A stretch of DNA of 64,000 nucleotides from Streptomyces zaomyceticus (GCF_014656215.1 NZ_BNBZ01000008.1:1-64000), one strand, 5' to 3'; counted from the first letter of the stretch, positions 25,078 to 33,260 are shown. Numbers and translations: made by a program. Notes: generated from the letters alone by a model not told the origin.

Positions 25078-26628
25078 TCAAGAGGTGGTTCCGCGAGGGC
25101 CGTCCCCGGTGTCGCCGCCCCGTGCGGCAGCCACGAGGGCGGTCTCGCGCGGTGCCGGATTCGGCATGCCTCCGGGGTCCCGGATGCCGGCGCTGTTCTG
25201 GGCGGTCCACGCGTCAAGGGCGGTACGGCAGGCATGATCGAGGTGACGCAGCCGCGAGAGGTCGATCTCCACCGGCCGGTCCTTGGGCAGCGCCTCCAGA
25301 GTGTCGAGGATCAGCGGAAGGCGCAGGAAGGTGGCGCTGCCGCTGAGGTTGACCGTGGTGCGCTCCTCCCGCTCGTCGATGTCGAGACGGACAGCGGAGG
25401 TCTCCCACGCCGTCTTGAGAACGGCCACCCCGATGCCGAGCAGGACACCCATGAACATGTCTGTGGCGATGATCGCCAGCCCGGTCGTCGCCAGCACCAC
25501 GGCCTCGCCGCGGTGTTCGCGCCAGAGCGTCGCGAACATCCTGACCGGGACGAGCTTCGCGCCGGCGTGGATGAGCACCCCGGCGAGCGCGGCCACGGGT
25601 ATCAGGCCGAGGACGGCGGGGAACAGGGCCGCGAACAGCAGCAGCCACACTCCGTGCAGGATCCTGGACATCTTGGTACGGGCACCGGCCTGGACGTTGG
25701 CGGCGCTGCGCACGATGACGGCGGTCATGGGCAGCGCGCCGACGAGGCCGCACAGTGTGTTCCCCGCTCCCTGGGCGACGAGCTCCTTGTTGTAGTGGGT
25801 GCGCGGGCCGTCGTGCATCCGGTCCACGGCGGCGGCGCTGAAGAGGGACTCCGCGGAGGCGATGAGCGTGAAGGCGAGAACGACGCCCAGCAGCGCGGGA
25901 TCCGCCAGCAGCCCGATGTCGTCCAGGCCCGTCAGGTTCAGGGAGTCGACCAGGCCGCGGACCTCGATGGTGGCGACGGGCAGGTCCAGCACCGCCACCG
26001 CGAGGGTGGCCAGCCCCACGGCCACCAGCGGTCCGGGAAGCAGCCGGGGCAGGCGCCCGGGAAGCCGCTTCCACAGGATGAGCACGGCGATGGCCCCGAC
26101 ACCGATCGCACAGGAGGACAGGGCCGGGGCTCCGGACACACTCCTCGTGAGCAGCTCCGGAAGACCGGCCAGGTTGTCGAGACCGTTTCCGTGCGCCTCG
26201 GCTCCCGCCAGGGCGTAGAGCTGGCTGCCGATCAGGACGAGGCCGATGCCGGCGAGCATGCCGTGGACGACCGCGGTGGAGATGGCACGAAACCACCTTC
26301 CGAAGCCGACGACACCGAGCGCGATCTGGAGCAGTCCCGTGGCCAGGACGAGGATGCCGAGCGCACCGACCCCATGGCTGGTCACGGCCTCGTACACGAG
26401 GACCGTGAGCCCTGCGGCCGGGCCGCTGACCTGAAGCGCGCTGCCCGGCAGCGCGCCGACCAGCAGCCCTCCGACGATTCCCGTGACCAGGCCCAGTTCG
26501 GCGGGGACACCGGAGGCCACGGCGATGCCGACGCACAGGGGGACGGCGACGAGGAACACCACGACCGATGCGAGCAGGTCGCGGGAGAGGACGTCCGGCT
26601 GTAACCGGAGACGTGGAGAGGTCTTCAT
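25078..26628 (-). CDS. SulP-family anion transporter with short STAS region
   Basis: A 516-aa transporter with 10-12 membrane segments. The N-terminal RDLLASVVVFLVAVPLCVGI and ALQVSGPAAGLTVLVYEAV are typical SulP transmembrane landmarks. The C-terminal soluble part (VNLSGSATFLRLPLILDTLE and RPVEIDLSRLRHLDHACRTA) is a STAS-like domain. SulP proteins carry sulfate or bicarbonate; the beta-carbonic anhydrase gene 71 bases upstream in the same direction points to bicarbonate (inference). AGGAG precedes ATG 26628. Confidence 0.85.
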   Translation of the reverse strand: MKTSPRLRLQPDVLSRDLLASVVVFLVAVPLCVGIAVASGVPAELGLVTGIVGGLLVGALPGSALQVSGPAAGLTVLVYEAVTSHGVGALGILVLATGLLQIALGVVGFGRWFRAISTAVVHGMLAGIGLVLIGSQLYALAGAEAHGNGLDNLAGLPELLTRSVSGAPALSSCAIGVGAIAVLILWKRLPGRLPRLLPGPLVAVGLATLAVAVLDLPVATIEVRGLVDSLNLTGLDDIGLLADPALLGVVLAFTLIASAESLFSAAAVDRMHDGPRTHYNKELVAQGAGNTLCGLVGALPMTAVIVRSAANVQAGARTKMSRILHGVWLLLFAALFPAVLGLIPVAALAGVLIHAGAKLVPVRMFATLWREHRGEAVVLATTGLAIIATDMFMGVLLGIGVAVLKTAWETSAVRLDIDEREERTTVNLSGSATFLRLPLILDTLEALPKDRPVEIDLSRLRHLDHACRTALDAWTAQNSAGIRDPGGMPNPAPRETALVAAARGGDTGDGPRGTTS

Positions 26629-26699
26629 TGACTTCAGCTCCTGGGGGTGGGGGGAGCGGCAGCCGAGGGCGGCGGGGGACCGCGCGCCGGCACCGCCGT

Positions 26700-27302
26700 C
26701 TACAGGGAGGAGAAGGTACCCGTGGCGATCTGGTGGGCCTGGACGGTGCCGGTGTGGACCTCGTAGTACCAGGCGTGCAGGCCGAGCCGGCCCTCGCGGA
26801 CGGCCTCGCTCACGCAGGGGTAGTCGCGGAGCCTCTGCATCTGCGCGACGACGTGGTGCTGCACGGGCAGCGCGACATCGGGACCGAGGTCGCCGAAGTC
26901 GGGCCCGCCGTCGTCCGTGGGGACGGACCGGCTGAGCCAGCCGCGCACCGCGGGCAGGGTCCGCAGGTCGTCCCCCCGCGCCAGGGCTCCTACGGCGCCG
27001 CAGTGGGAGTGCCCGCAGAGGATGATGTCGGACACCTCCAGCACGGAGACCGCGTACTCGATCGTCGCCATCTCGCTGGTGGCGTTCTCCGGGTCGTACG
27101 GGGGAACGACGTTCCCGGCGGTGCGCAGCTCGAACAGTTCACCCGGGCCGACGCCGGTCAACAGCGTCGGGACCACACGGGAGTCGGAGCAGGTGATGAA
27201 CATGGTGGAGGGCCGTTGGCCGTCCGCGAAGCCCTGGAGACCGGGTCCCTCTCCGCCGTAGCGGGAAGGAAAGGCCCGGGTCTGGTCGATGATGTGTAAC
27301 AC
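26700..27302 (-). CDS. Beta-class carbonic anhydrase
   Basis: A 200-aa zinc enzyme that interconverts CO2 and bicarbonate. The zinc ligands are visible as Cys and Asp/Arg in CSDSRVVP and His-Cys in CGHSHCGAV, the signature of beta carbonic anhydrases. The TAGNVVPPYDPENATSE region is also family-typical. Start GTG 27302 has AAGGAGG upstream. It pairs with the SulP gene downstream, a common CO2/bicarbonate arrangement. A direct-repeat operator at 27564-27596 lies in its upstream region. Confidence 0.9.
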   Translation of the reverse strand: MLHIIDQTRAFPSRYGGEGPGLQGFADGQRPSTMFITCSDSRVVPTLLTGVGPGELFELRTAGNVVPPYDPENATSEMATIEYAVSVLEVSDIILCGHSHCGAVGALARGDDLRTLPAVRGWLSRSVPTDDGGPDFGDLGPDVALPVQHHVVAQMQRLRDYPCVSEAVREGRLGLHAWYYEVHTGTVQAHQIATGTFSSL

Positions 27303-27776
27303 AGGAGTGTCCTCCTTGGGGAAGTGGTGCGCGGCTCGTCGTGCCGGTGGCGGCTACGACCGGCGCGACGGGGCTCTCGGGTGTGCGGGGTGAACGGGTG
27401 CCGGAGGAACAGGTGCGAGTGGTCGCGCGGAGGAACCGTCGAGGTCGTCCATGCCTGCTGTCGGTGCGATGGCGCCCGGGTCCCGGAATGTCGCCACGGC
27501 GACCGAACGCGCCGTCCCAAGGGCGTCGCGTCGCCGGTGACCCGCAGGAACACTATTGGTCCAGACCATGAGCTGGAAATGAGATGACGGTGAGACAGTT
27601 CTCATGCGCCGGGGCCGGAGGCCGCCCGCCGGCAGGACGCGCTGGCGGCCGGCACGACCCGCGGCCGCCCGCACACGAATCCGCCCCGACGGTCCACGGG
27701 CGACGCCTCCCGTGGACCGGGCGCCGCGCGTGCACAGGCCGGCGCGGGCCGCCACAGCTCGGACTCGCGCCGCTGG
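27303..27776. other. 474-bp gap: probable carbonic anhydrase control region
   Basis: No gene. It carries three tandem 11-base units (27564-27596) followed on the minus strand by AATAGT, a possible -10. If used, the mRNA would have a leader of about 240 bases. The left part near 27600-27750 is GC-rich with several short inverted repeats. Confidence 0.5.
27564..27596 (-). promoter_or_regulatory. Three 11-bp direct repeats, OmpR-type operator candidate
   Basis: The + strand reads gaccATGAGct, ggaaATGAGat, gacgGTGAGac in three consecutive 11-base units. An 11-base period of direct repeats is the usual footprint of OmpR/PhoB-type regulators. A gene for such a regulator ends 180 bases away, and a possible -10 (AATAGT on the minus strand) follows, facing carbonic anhydrase. 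Confidence 0.5.
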
Positions 27777-28436
27777 TCAGACTCTGAGCCGGTAGCCGAC
27801 CCCGCGCACGGTCTGGACGCGTTCGGCCCCGATCTTGCGCCGCAGGTAGCGGACGTAGACGTCGACGATGTTCGAGCCGGGATCGTAGTCGAACCCCCAT
27901 ACGTGGCTGAGTAGTTGCTCCCGAGAGAGCACCCGGTCGGGATTACGCATGAGGATCTCCGCCAGGGCGAACTCGCGGGCGGACAGGTCGGTGACCCGGT
28001 CCCCCGCCCGGACCCGGCGGGTACGGAGGTCGAGGACCAGATCTCCGACCCGCAGCAGGAAACCGTCCAGCGGTTCCTCGCGGCGCAGCCGCAGCCGTAC
28101 CCGCGCCAGTAGCTCGTCGAAGGCGAAGGGCTTGGACATGTAGTCGTCGGCCCCGCTCTCCAGTCCGCCCACGACGTCGCTCACCGCGTCACGGGCGGTG
28201 AGGATGATGACGGGCAGGGTGACGCGTGCGTTTCTCAACTTGCGCAGGACCGTCAGTCCGTCGTGGCCGGGCAGACCGAGATCGAGGATCAGGAGGTCGA
28301 AGTCCCGGCCGCGTGCGAGCTCGTAGGCGGAGACGCCATCGGCGACGACATGGGTGACGTATCCGCTACGGCTCAGCCCCTTTTCGACGAAGGAGGCGAT
28401 TCTTGCATCGTCCTCCGCTATCAGGATCCGGCTCAC
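27777..28436 (-). CDS. OmpR-family response regulator
   Basis: A 219-aa two-domain regulator. The receiver has acidic pocket EDDA near the N-terminus, phospho-acceptor Asp in LLILDLGLPGHDG and Lys in SKPFAFDEL. The C-terminal winged helix has SAREFALAEILMRNPDRVLS and YVRYLRRKIG. I chose GTG 28436 because the receiver begins there; the start lies inside the end of the kinase gene (71-base overlap), so the two are co-translated. It probably acts on the 11-bp repeats nearby (inference). Confidence 0.88.
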   Translation of the reverse strand: MSRILIAEDDARIASFVEKGLSRSGYVTHVVADGVSAYELARGRDFDLLILDLGLPGHDGLTVLRKLRNARVTLPVIILTARDAVSDVVGGLESGADDYMSKPFAFDELLARVRLRLRREEPLDGFLLRVGDLVLDLRTRRVRAGDRVTDLSAREFALAEILMRNPDRVLSREQLLSHVWGFDYDPGSNIVDVYVRYLRRKIGAERVQTVRGVGYRLRV

Positions 28437-29856
28437 CGTGGGTGTCCTCCGTCGTCGGGTGCAGTGCGGGAATGTCGATGACGAAGCGCGCGCCACCGCC
28501 GGGAGCGTCCTCGACGTGGGCGCCGCCGCCATGGGCTTGGGCGATCTCGCTGACGAGCGCGAGCCCGATGCCGATACCGGTGTCGGAGCTCGCCGTATCG
28601 GCCTGGTAGAAGCGGTGGAAGATCCGCTCGCGGTCCTCCGGGGCCACGCCCGGCCCGGTGTCGGCGACCCACAGCAACACCCGGCCGTGCCGCAGACGCG
28701 AACCGATCTCGATGGCGCCCGCCTCGGTCGTGTGGGCGACCGCGTTGGCGGCGAGTTGCATCAGCGCCTGGGTCAGCCTCTGACCATCCGCTCGCACGGT
28801 GGCGTCGGCGACTTCGGCGACCTTCCAGTGTCGACGCCCCAGCCCCTGCGCGCTGGCCGCCACGTCGACCGCCAGATCGGTCAGCGAGGTCGGGCCGAGG
28901 TTGAGGAAGTCCGGGCGCTCGGCCCGCGCCAGGAGGAGGAGGTCGTCCACGATCCGGCGCATCCGGTCCAGTTCGCTGAGAAGCAGGGCTCGGGTCTGAA
29001 AGGACTCGCCACCCTGGGAGGCGTCCATGAGCTCCAGATGTCCGCGCACGACGGTGATGGGTGTCCGCAGTTCGTGCGCCACCTCGTCCAGGAAGCGGCG
29101 CTGTGAAGTGAAGGCCTGTGAGAGCCGTTCGAGCATATGGTTGAACGTTTCAGCGAGTTGTGCCACGTCATCGTTGCCCCGTACGGGCAGCCGCTGCGTC
29201 AGGTCGGTCTCGCTGATTCGTTCCGCCGTCTGCCGGACCAGTCGGATCGGAGCCAGTACTCTGCCCGCCACCAGCCAGCTCGCCGCTCCGGCGACCAGCA
29301 GAGCGACACCTCCTGAGGCCAGCAGGGTTCGTGCCATCTGCGACTCCCGGCTCAACTGCCGGTCCCGGAAGGCCACCAGGACGAGACGGGTGTCGGCGCG
29401 GTCGCCACTCACCCGCACCGGGACGACGCCGTAGCGGACACGTCCCGCCGGGGTGTCCAGCCACCGGATGCCCGGATCGGTCGTTTCCGCCACCATGGCG
29501 ATGACCTCGGGATCCCGATCCAGACGGGTCGGCACCGGGCCGGGGCTGCGCCGGTCCGCGCGCCCGTCGACGACACTGAAGAAGGCGGTGTCATGGGCGG
29601 GATGGTGGACCGTCATGAACGCCGTGAGCAGCGCGGCCCCCGTGGCGAAGGGCTCTCCGGAGTGCGGGTCACGCGAGGTCCCAGCGAAGGCACGCAGTTT
29701 GTCCGCCTCGGCACGGAGCTGTACGTCGACCTGGCGGTCCAGCTCGGCCCGCCAGAGGACCGTGATCCCGAAGGTGGGCACGGCCAGAGCCGCACTCAGC
29801 AGCATCATCATCCAGCCCACGATCCGGGACCGAGCGCTGATCGACAGACTCGGCAT
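28366..29856 (-). CDS. Membrane histidine kinase with HAMP domain
   Basis: A 496-aa sensor. The first membrane segment is MMMLLSAALAVPTFGITVLW. An extracytoplasmic domain of about 130 residues follows, then a second segment (GGVALLVAGAASWLVAGRVL), a HAMP region, the H-box FLDEVAHELRTPITVVRGHL, the N-box LMQLAANAVAHT and ATP-lid motifs DTGPGVAPED and GIGIGLALVSEIAQAHGG. ATG 29856 overlaps the preceding stop (TGATG). It pairs with the overlapping regulator at 27777. Confidence 0.88.
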   Translation of the reverse strand: MPSLSISARSRIVGWMMMLLSAALAVPTFGITVLWRAELDRQVDVQLRAEADKLRAFAGTSRDPHSGEPFATGAALLTAFMTVHHPAHDTAFFSVVDGRADRRSPGPVPTRLDRDPEVIAMVAETTDPGIRWLDTPAGRVRYGVVPVRVSGDRADTRLVLVAFRDRQLSRESQMARTLLASGGVALLVAGAASWLVAGRVLAPIRLVRQTAERISETDLTQRLPVRGNDDVAQLAETFNHMLERLSQAFTSQRRFLDEVAHELRTPITVVRGHLELMDASQGGESFQTRALLLSELDRMRRIVDDLLLLARAERPDFLNLGPTSLTDLAVDVAASAQGLGRRHWKVAEVADATVRADGQRLTQALMQLAANAVAHTTEAGAIEIGSRLRHGRVLLWVADTGPGVAPEDRERIFHRFYQADTASSDTGIGIGLALVSEIAQAHGGGAHVEDAPGGGARFVIDIPALHPTTEDTHGEPDPDSGGRCKNRLLRRKGAEP

Positions 29857-30239
29857 CAGTCGTCCCACTCGTCGTCATCGTCGTCTCCCCAAAGGCAGCC
29901 CGACCCGTCCCGTACCTCCAAGTCCGTCAAGTCGTCCCAGAAGTCGTCGTCCTCGCTCTCCGGGGGAGGCAGGGCCGCCACCTCCCTGCCTCCGGAGCCG
30001 GGGCACGCGGAGGGCTGCGGGGAGGTCGGGGAAGGCTCGGCCGGCCGCCCCGGGCGGGACGCGGAGGCGGTCGGAGGCGCCTGCACGAGTGGAGGCCCCA
30101 GGACGACCGCGGGGCCCATGGAAGGTGGAGAGTGCTGCCCCGGCCAGTGCCAGACGATCAGCAGCGCCGGCAGGGCCACTCCCGCTCCTAATGTCAACCC
30201 CAGCCTGTGCCACAGCATCCGATCATTGTGCCCGCTCAT
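29856..30239 (-). CDS. Small single-pass membrane protein with acidic tail
   Basis: A 127-aa protein with one hydrophobic segment near the N-terminus (LGLTLGAGVALPALLIVWHW), a Pro/Ser-rich linker and a strongly acidic, Trp-containing C-terminus (ESEDDDFWDDLTDLEV, then GDDDDDEWDD). The tail is probably extracytoplasmic and could bind cations. It is the first gene of the sensor operon, coupled to the kinase by TGATG, so it may be an accessory sensor protein. A GTG at 30257 is an alternative start. No known family recognised. Confidence 0.6.
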   Translation of the reverse strand: MSGHNDRMLWHRLGLTLGAGVALPALLIVWHWPGQHSPPSMGPAVVLGPPLVQAPPTASASRPGRPAEPSPTSPQPSACPGSGGREVAALPPPESEDDDFWDDLTDLEVRDGSGCLWGDDDDDEWDD

Positions 30240-30467
30240 GATCCAGGTGCCGGACACGAGGAGAGGATTCTCATGCGCGGGTCGCGGGAACCCGGTCGGT
30301 GCCCCCTCTCCTGTCCGCCGTCGCGACCGTCAGCCCACGTCGCCGCGTATGCGGGGACGTGACACAACGCGCTGGACACGTCGGCGCCGAAGCAGGGCCG
30401 AGAGGTCGGAATCACGCCAAAGACAGCTTCGGCGCGACCACTTCACATGATTCTTCTTTACCAATCG

Positions 30468-30496
30468 TTGACAGTCGATCGATCACGCTTCTAAAT
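30468..30496 (+). promoter_or_regulatory. Consensus-like promoter of the GCIS-peptide operon
   Basis: TTGACA at 30468-30473, a 17-base spacer, then CTAAAT at 30491-30496, in an AT-rich pocket unusual for this DNA. Transcription would start about 85 bases before the peptide gene. No other promoter candidate in the gap is as good. Confidence 0.6.
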
Positions 30497-30507
30497 TCAC
30501 CGAGCGG

Positions 30508-30530
30508 ATCGTCAGGAGTGAATCGTCAGG
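30508..30530 (+). promoter_or_regulatory. Direct repeat ATCGTCAGG x2, operator candidate
   Basis: ATCGTCAGG at 30508-30516 recurs at 30522-30530, a 14-base period, just downstream of the -10 and thus over the predicted transcript start. A protein bound here would block or gate the operon. The binding protein is unknown. Confidence 0.45.
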
Positions 30531-30589
30531 CAATGCCTCCGTGATCGGTCCGCGCGAAGTGAACCGTCCACACGAGCATCGGAGAAACC

Positions 30590-30745
30590 ATGGAACAGCT
30601 CATCCGAAGGATGGCAGCGGACGACGTCTGGAAGAACTGGCTGGCCGTCAACTCGGCCCAGGTGCAGGCGAAGAACGGCTGCATCAGCGAAACGACCAAG
30701 AGCGGCTGCATCAGTGCGGCTCCGAAGGCCGGCTGTATCTCCTGA
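30590..30745 (+). CDS. Candidate RiPP precursor with three K-x-G-C-I-S repeats
   Basis: A 51-aa peptide with GGAG before ATG 30590. Residues 1-27 form a helical-looking leader (MEQLIRRMAADDVWKNWLAV). The C-terminal 24 residues are three units: K28-N-G-C-I-S33, K37-S-G-C-I-S42 and K46-A-G-C-I-S51, spaced exactly nine residues apart with linkers ETT and AAP and ending at the last residue. Perfect spacing of Lys, Gly, Cys, Ile and Ser with variable positions between is what a multi-core or multi-site modified peptide shows. No signal peptide. A hairpin and then an adenylate-forming enzyme gene follow. It is not a family I recognise. Confidence 0.75.
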   Translation: MEQLIRRMAADDVWKNWLAVNSAQVQAKNGCISETTKSGCISAAPKAGCIS

Positions 30746-30756
30746 CACGTCGACAA

Positions 30757-30817
30757 GGGCGCCCGGGGCGAATTCGCGGGAGGTTCCCCTGCTTGCCCCG
30801 ATACGCTCCGGGCGCCC
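30757..30817 (+). terminator. Stem-loop between GCIS peptide and enzyme genes
   Basis: GGGCGCCCGG at 30757-30766 pairs with CCGGGCGCCC at 30808-30817 across a loop of about 41 bases. It lies 12 bases after the peptide stop, the typical place for an attenuator that keeps the peptide mRNA more abundant than the enzyme mRNA. Confidence 0.5.
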
Positions 30818-30875
30818 CGACAGCCGATCCCCTGCCCCGTTCCGATTCAACCATGCGCAACATGAGAAGGAATTA

Positions 30876-32117
30876 ATGAAGGGCCAGCCGACCGACACGG
30901 TGATCCAGCATGTTCGCGACATACCGATCTACCAGAAGGCGTTGGCCGAGGGGTACTTCCCCCTCCTGGAGAAGCCGGAGATCGCGCGGGGCTTCCCCGA
31001 CAACTGGATGACGCCCCGACTCGCGGCGGCACTGGCATCGGGTGAGGCGGAGTTCGTCCTGTCCACCGGGACCAACCACGCGCGCATGCGGATCATCCGG
31101 CCTCCGTACTTCCTGCTGCGCTCCTACTACGAGTTGTGGAGCAGCCACCCCGACATCGCCGAGACGTGGCGGTCGGGCTGCCGCCGCGTCTCCCTGACCA
31201 CGGTGCTCGCGACGGAGCACGTGGCGAGGATCAACGCCGCCCGGCGGGGCGTCGAGCCCGGCCCCGTACTCACCCTCGACGACCGCTGGCTGGACGAGCG
31301 CACCTGCTACCTCAACCTCCATCTCGATCCGGCGACATGGGACCGCGGGGAGGTGCTGCGCATGCTCGACGAGATCGATCGGGCGCGGAGAGACCACCCC
31401 CAGGGGCTCTACCACCTCGACTGCTCCGGCTACCACCTGGCGCATCTGGTGCGGAAGGCCCTGGCCTGGAACCTGTGGGACGCCTTCCCCCCGCCCGCCA
31501 GCATCATCCACGCCTACGAGTACACCCCGGTGAACGTACGGCGCTACCTGCGCGCCCACTTCGACTGTCCCGTCATCGACCTCTTCGGCAGCACGGAACT
31601 GGGCTACCTGTACTTCAGCGACCGTGACGGCCGGTACCGGCCCCACCTCGACGGGATGAGCGTCGAACTCCTCCCGGTGGCCCACGGAAGCACGATCCAC
31701 GAGCTCGTCGTGACCAGTGTGCGCAACCCCTACATGCCGCTGGTCCGCTACCGGACGGGGGACTGCGTGCGCACGTCGGACGGCAAGCCGGACCCGGAGA
31801 CCATCGTCCAGTTCTGCGGCCGGGTGAAGGAGTTGCTGAGCACACCGCAGGGACCGGTCGCCCAAGGCGATCTCGACCGCCTCGTGGGCGACGCGTCCGA
31901 CGCGGTCTTCGTCCACCGGCTCGACGTCCACGGCGACAAGGAGGCCACTCTCCTGTACACGACGTTCACCGGCGAGCCCGTCGGAACCGGGGAGGCGGAG
32001 GCGCTGCGGCAGGGGCTCGACGAACTGACCGGTCGTCGCTGCCGAATCGAGCACCGAACCCACATTCCCATCGGGAAGTCCGGGAAGTACGCCTGGCTCA
32101 CCGCCGGCGGCGCCTGA
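30876..32117 (+). CDS. PaaK/CapK-like adenylate-forming enzyme
   Basis: A 413-aa member of the ANL-type adenylate-forming enzymes related to phenylacetate-CoA ligase. It has the PaaK-like N-terminus VRDIPIYQKALAEGYFPLLE, a Ser/Thr/Gly loop VLSTGTNHARMRI, the adenylation motif DLFGSTELGYLYF, and ADP-ribose motif PLVRYRTGDCVRTSDG. The C-terminal Lys region ends HIPIGKSGKYAWL. Such enzymes activate a carboxylate with ATP. Next to the GCIS peptide, likely roles are activating an acyl group for the repeated Lys or Cys, or activating a peptide carboxylate (inference). AAGGA precedes ATG 30876. A truncated paralogue is encoded at 24699-24911. Confidence 0.8.
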   Translation: MKGQPTDTVIQHVRDIPIYQKALAEGYFPLLEKPEIARGFPDNWMTPRLAAALASGEAEFVLSTGTNHARMRIIRPPYFLLRSYYELWSSHPDIAETWRSGCRRVSLTTVLATEHVARINAARRGVEPGPVLTLDDRWLDERTCYLNLHLDPATWDRGEVLRMLDEIDRARRDHPQGLYHLDCSGYHLAHLVRKALAWNLWDAFPPPASIIHAYEYTPVNVRRYLRAHFDCPVIDLFGSTELGYLYFSDRDGRYRPHLDGMSVELLPVAHGSTIHELVVTSVRNPYMPLVRYRTGDCVRTSDGKPDPETIVQFCGRVKELLSTPQGPVAQGDLDRLVGDASDAVFVHRLDVHGDKEATLLYTTFTGEPVGTGEAEALRQGLDELTGRRCRIEHRTHIPIGKSGKYAWLTAGGA

Positions 32118-32182
32118 CCTCACCGACGGATTCCCTCTCCCCTTTCTCTTCTGACTTCCTTTTCCTCAGGAACCGGAGCACC

Positions 32183-32692
32183 ATGACCAGCGGTCGAACC
32201 CTCTCCACCTACGACATGAAAAGCCTCCTCGGGGAGTCGCTGCACGCGGAGATCGTGCGGCATTTCACGGACGGGACTCCGGACGCTCCGGTGGAGTTCG
32301 TGGAGCGCCAGATAACCGAGTGCCTGCGCTACCTCTACCTCGTCTCCCGTCATCGGGAACAGCTCAGCGGACTCTTCCTCCCGGTCGAGCAGGAAATCGA
32401 CGAGATATGGCATTACCTCATCCTGCAGACACGCGAATACCGCACCTTGTGCGAGGAGCGCCTCCCCGGGCGATTCTTCATCCATCACCGGAGCATCGCC
32501 TACGAGGACTACCAGCAAGAGCCGGGTCGGGAACGGGCACTGGAAGAGGCGTTGCGTTGGATCCCCCTGTACTGCCGTGAATTCGGGCCCTTCGACGAGG
32601 GTGCGCTGCCCCACTGGACCATCGTGCGATTCCTGCACGAGGAGATGGGCCTGTCTCTCGCCGCCATCGCCGATCTGAAGCAGGTGGCCTAA
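32183..32692 (+). CDS. GRDP-like small protein with WH...HH motif
   Basis: A 169-aa soluble protein. Residues about 70-105 read EIDEIWHYLILQTREYRTLC and FFIHHRSIAYEDYQ, the pattern of the glycine-rich-domain-protein-like family (PF07173: D-x-x-WH, T-x-x-Y-x-x-x-C, then HH). The conserved His and Cys could bind a metal; the function is not established. The family core is unusually isolated here, without the Gly-rich part. GGAG precedes ATG 32183, 65 bases after the adenylating enzyme, so it completes a three-gene operon with the GCIS peptide. Confidence 0.65.
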   Translation: MTSGRTLSTYDMKSLLGESLHAEIVRHFTDGTPDAPVEFVERQITECLRYLYLVSRHREQLSGLFLPVEQEIDEIWHYLILQTREYRTLCEERLPGRFFIHHRSIAYEDYQQEPGRERALEEALRWIPLYCREFGPFDEGALPHWTIVRFLHEEMGLSLAAIADLKQVA

Positions 32693-33260
32693 GCGTGAGC
32701 GGTCCCCTTCCTCGGAGCGCCGCCGTTCCCGATCCGGCCGGCCCACTGGGCGGCCACACGTCCCGGATCCGCGCGGCGTCCGCGCTCCACGAAGCGTGAC
32801 GCGGCGGCAGGAGCCCGGACACGAGTGCAGCCTCCTGTGCGCCAGCATCGGACTCGTGCCCGATCAGGACGCAGGCCGCGGGCGACGGCACCACTTGACC
32901 GGCGCACTGATCCTCGCCCACGCAATCGTCTCAGGTGCCCGGACCGTCGCCCGGGACACCGCGCGGAGACAGCGGCCCGCCACCCGGTTCCGGGGCGACC
33001 CGGCGTCCAGCGCCGTCTGCCTGAACGCCGGAACTCCGCGCCCTGCTTCACACTGACCCGCTCCGCGGCGACGCTCGAGATTGCTTGAGCGGGCGTCGAT
33101 CTCCGCTACCGGGCCGAAGCCGTCCAGCTCGGGGACGGACCTGAAGGGCGGGCCTCGGGTGTGTCGGGTCGTCACCGCCATTTCCCCGGAGGCGGGTAGC
33201 GGGGCTGAGCCGCACCGGGGCGGCGGCATGGTGGTGGGTGCCACCGCCTCGCCAGGATGT
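32693..33260. other. Gap of 568 bp, no supported gene
   Basis: This lies between the converging end of the GCIS operon and the end of the broken phosphatase. The + frame from 32796 to 33056 contains LTGALILAHAIVSGARTVAR but has no ribosome-binding site or recognisable family. I see no strong terminator immediately after 32692. Confidence 0.4.

Noticed and set aside
30590..30745. Considered whether the K-x-G-C-I-S repeats were a metal-binding or structural repeat in a larger protein
   Set aside because: The frame has its own ribosome-binding site and stops exactly at the last GCIS; the next gene starts in a separate frame after a hairpin.
32796..33056. Possible small gene (86 codons) after the GCIS operon
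   Set aside because: No ribosome-binding site, no recognisable family and no codon bias difference from shadow frames.
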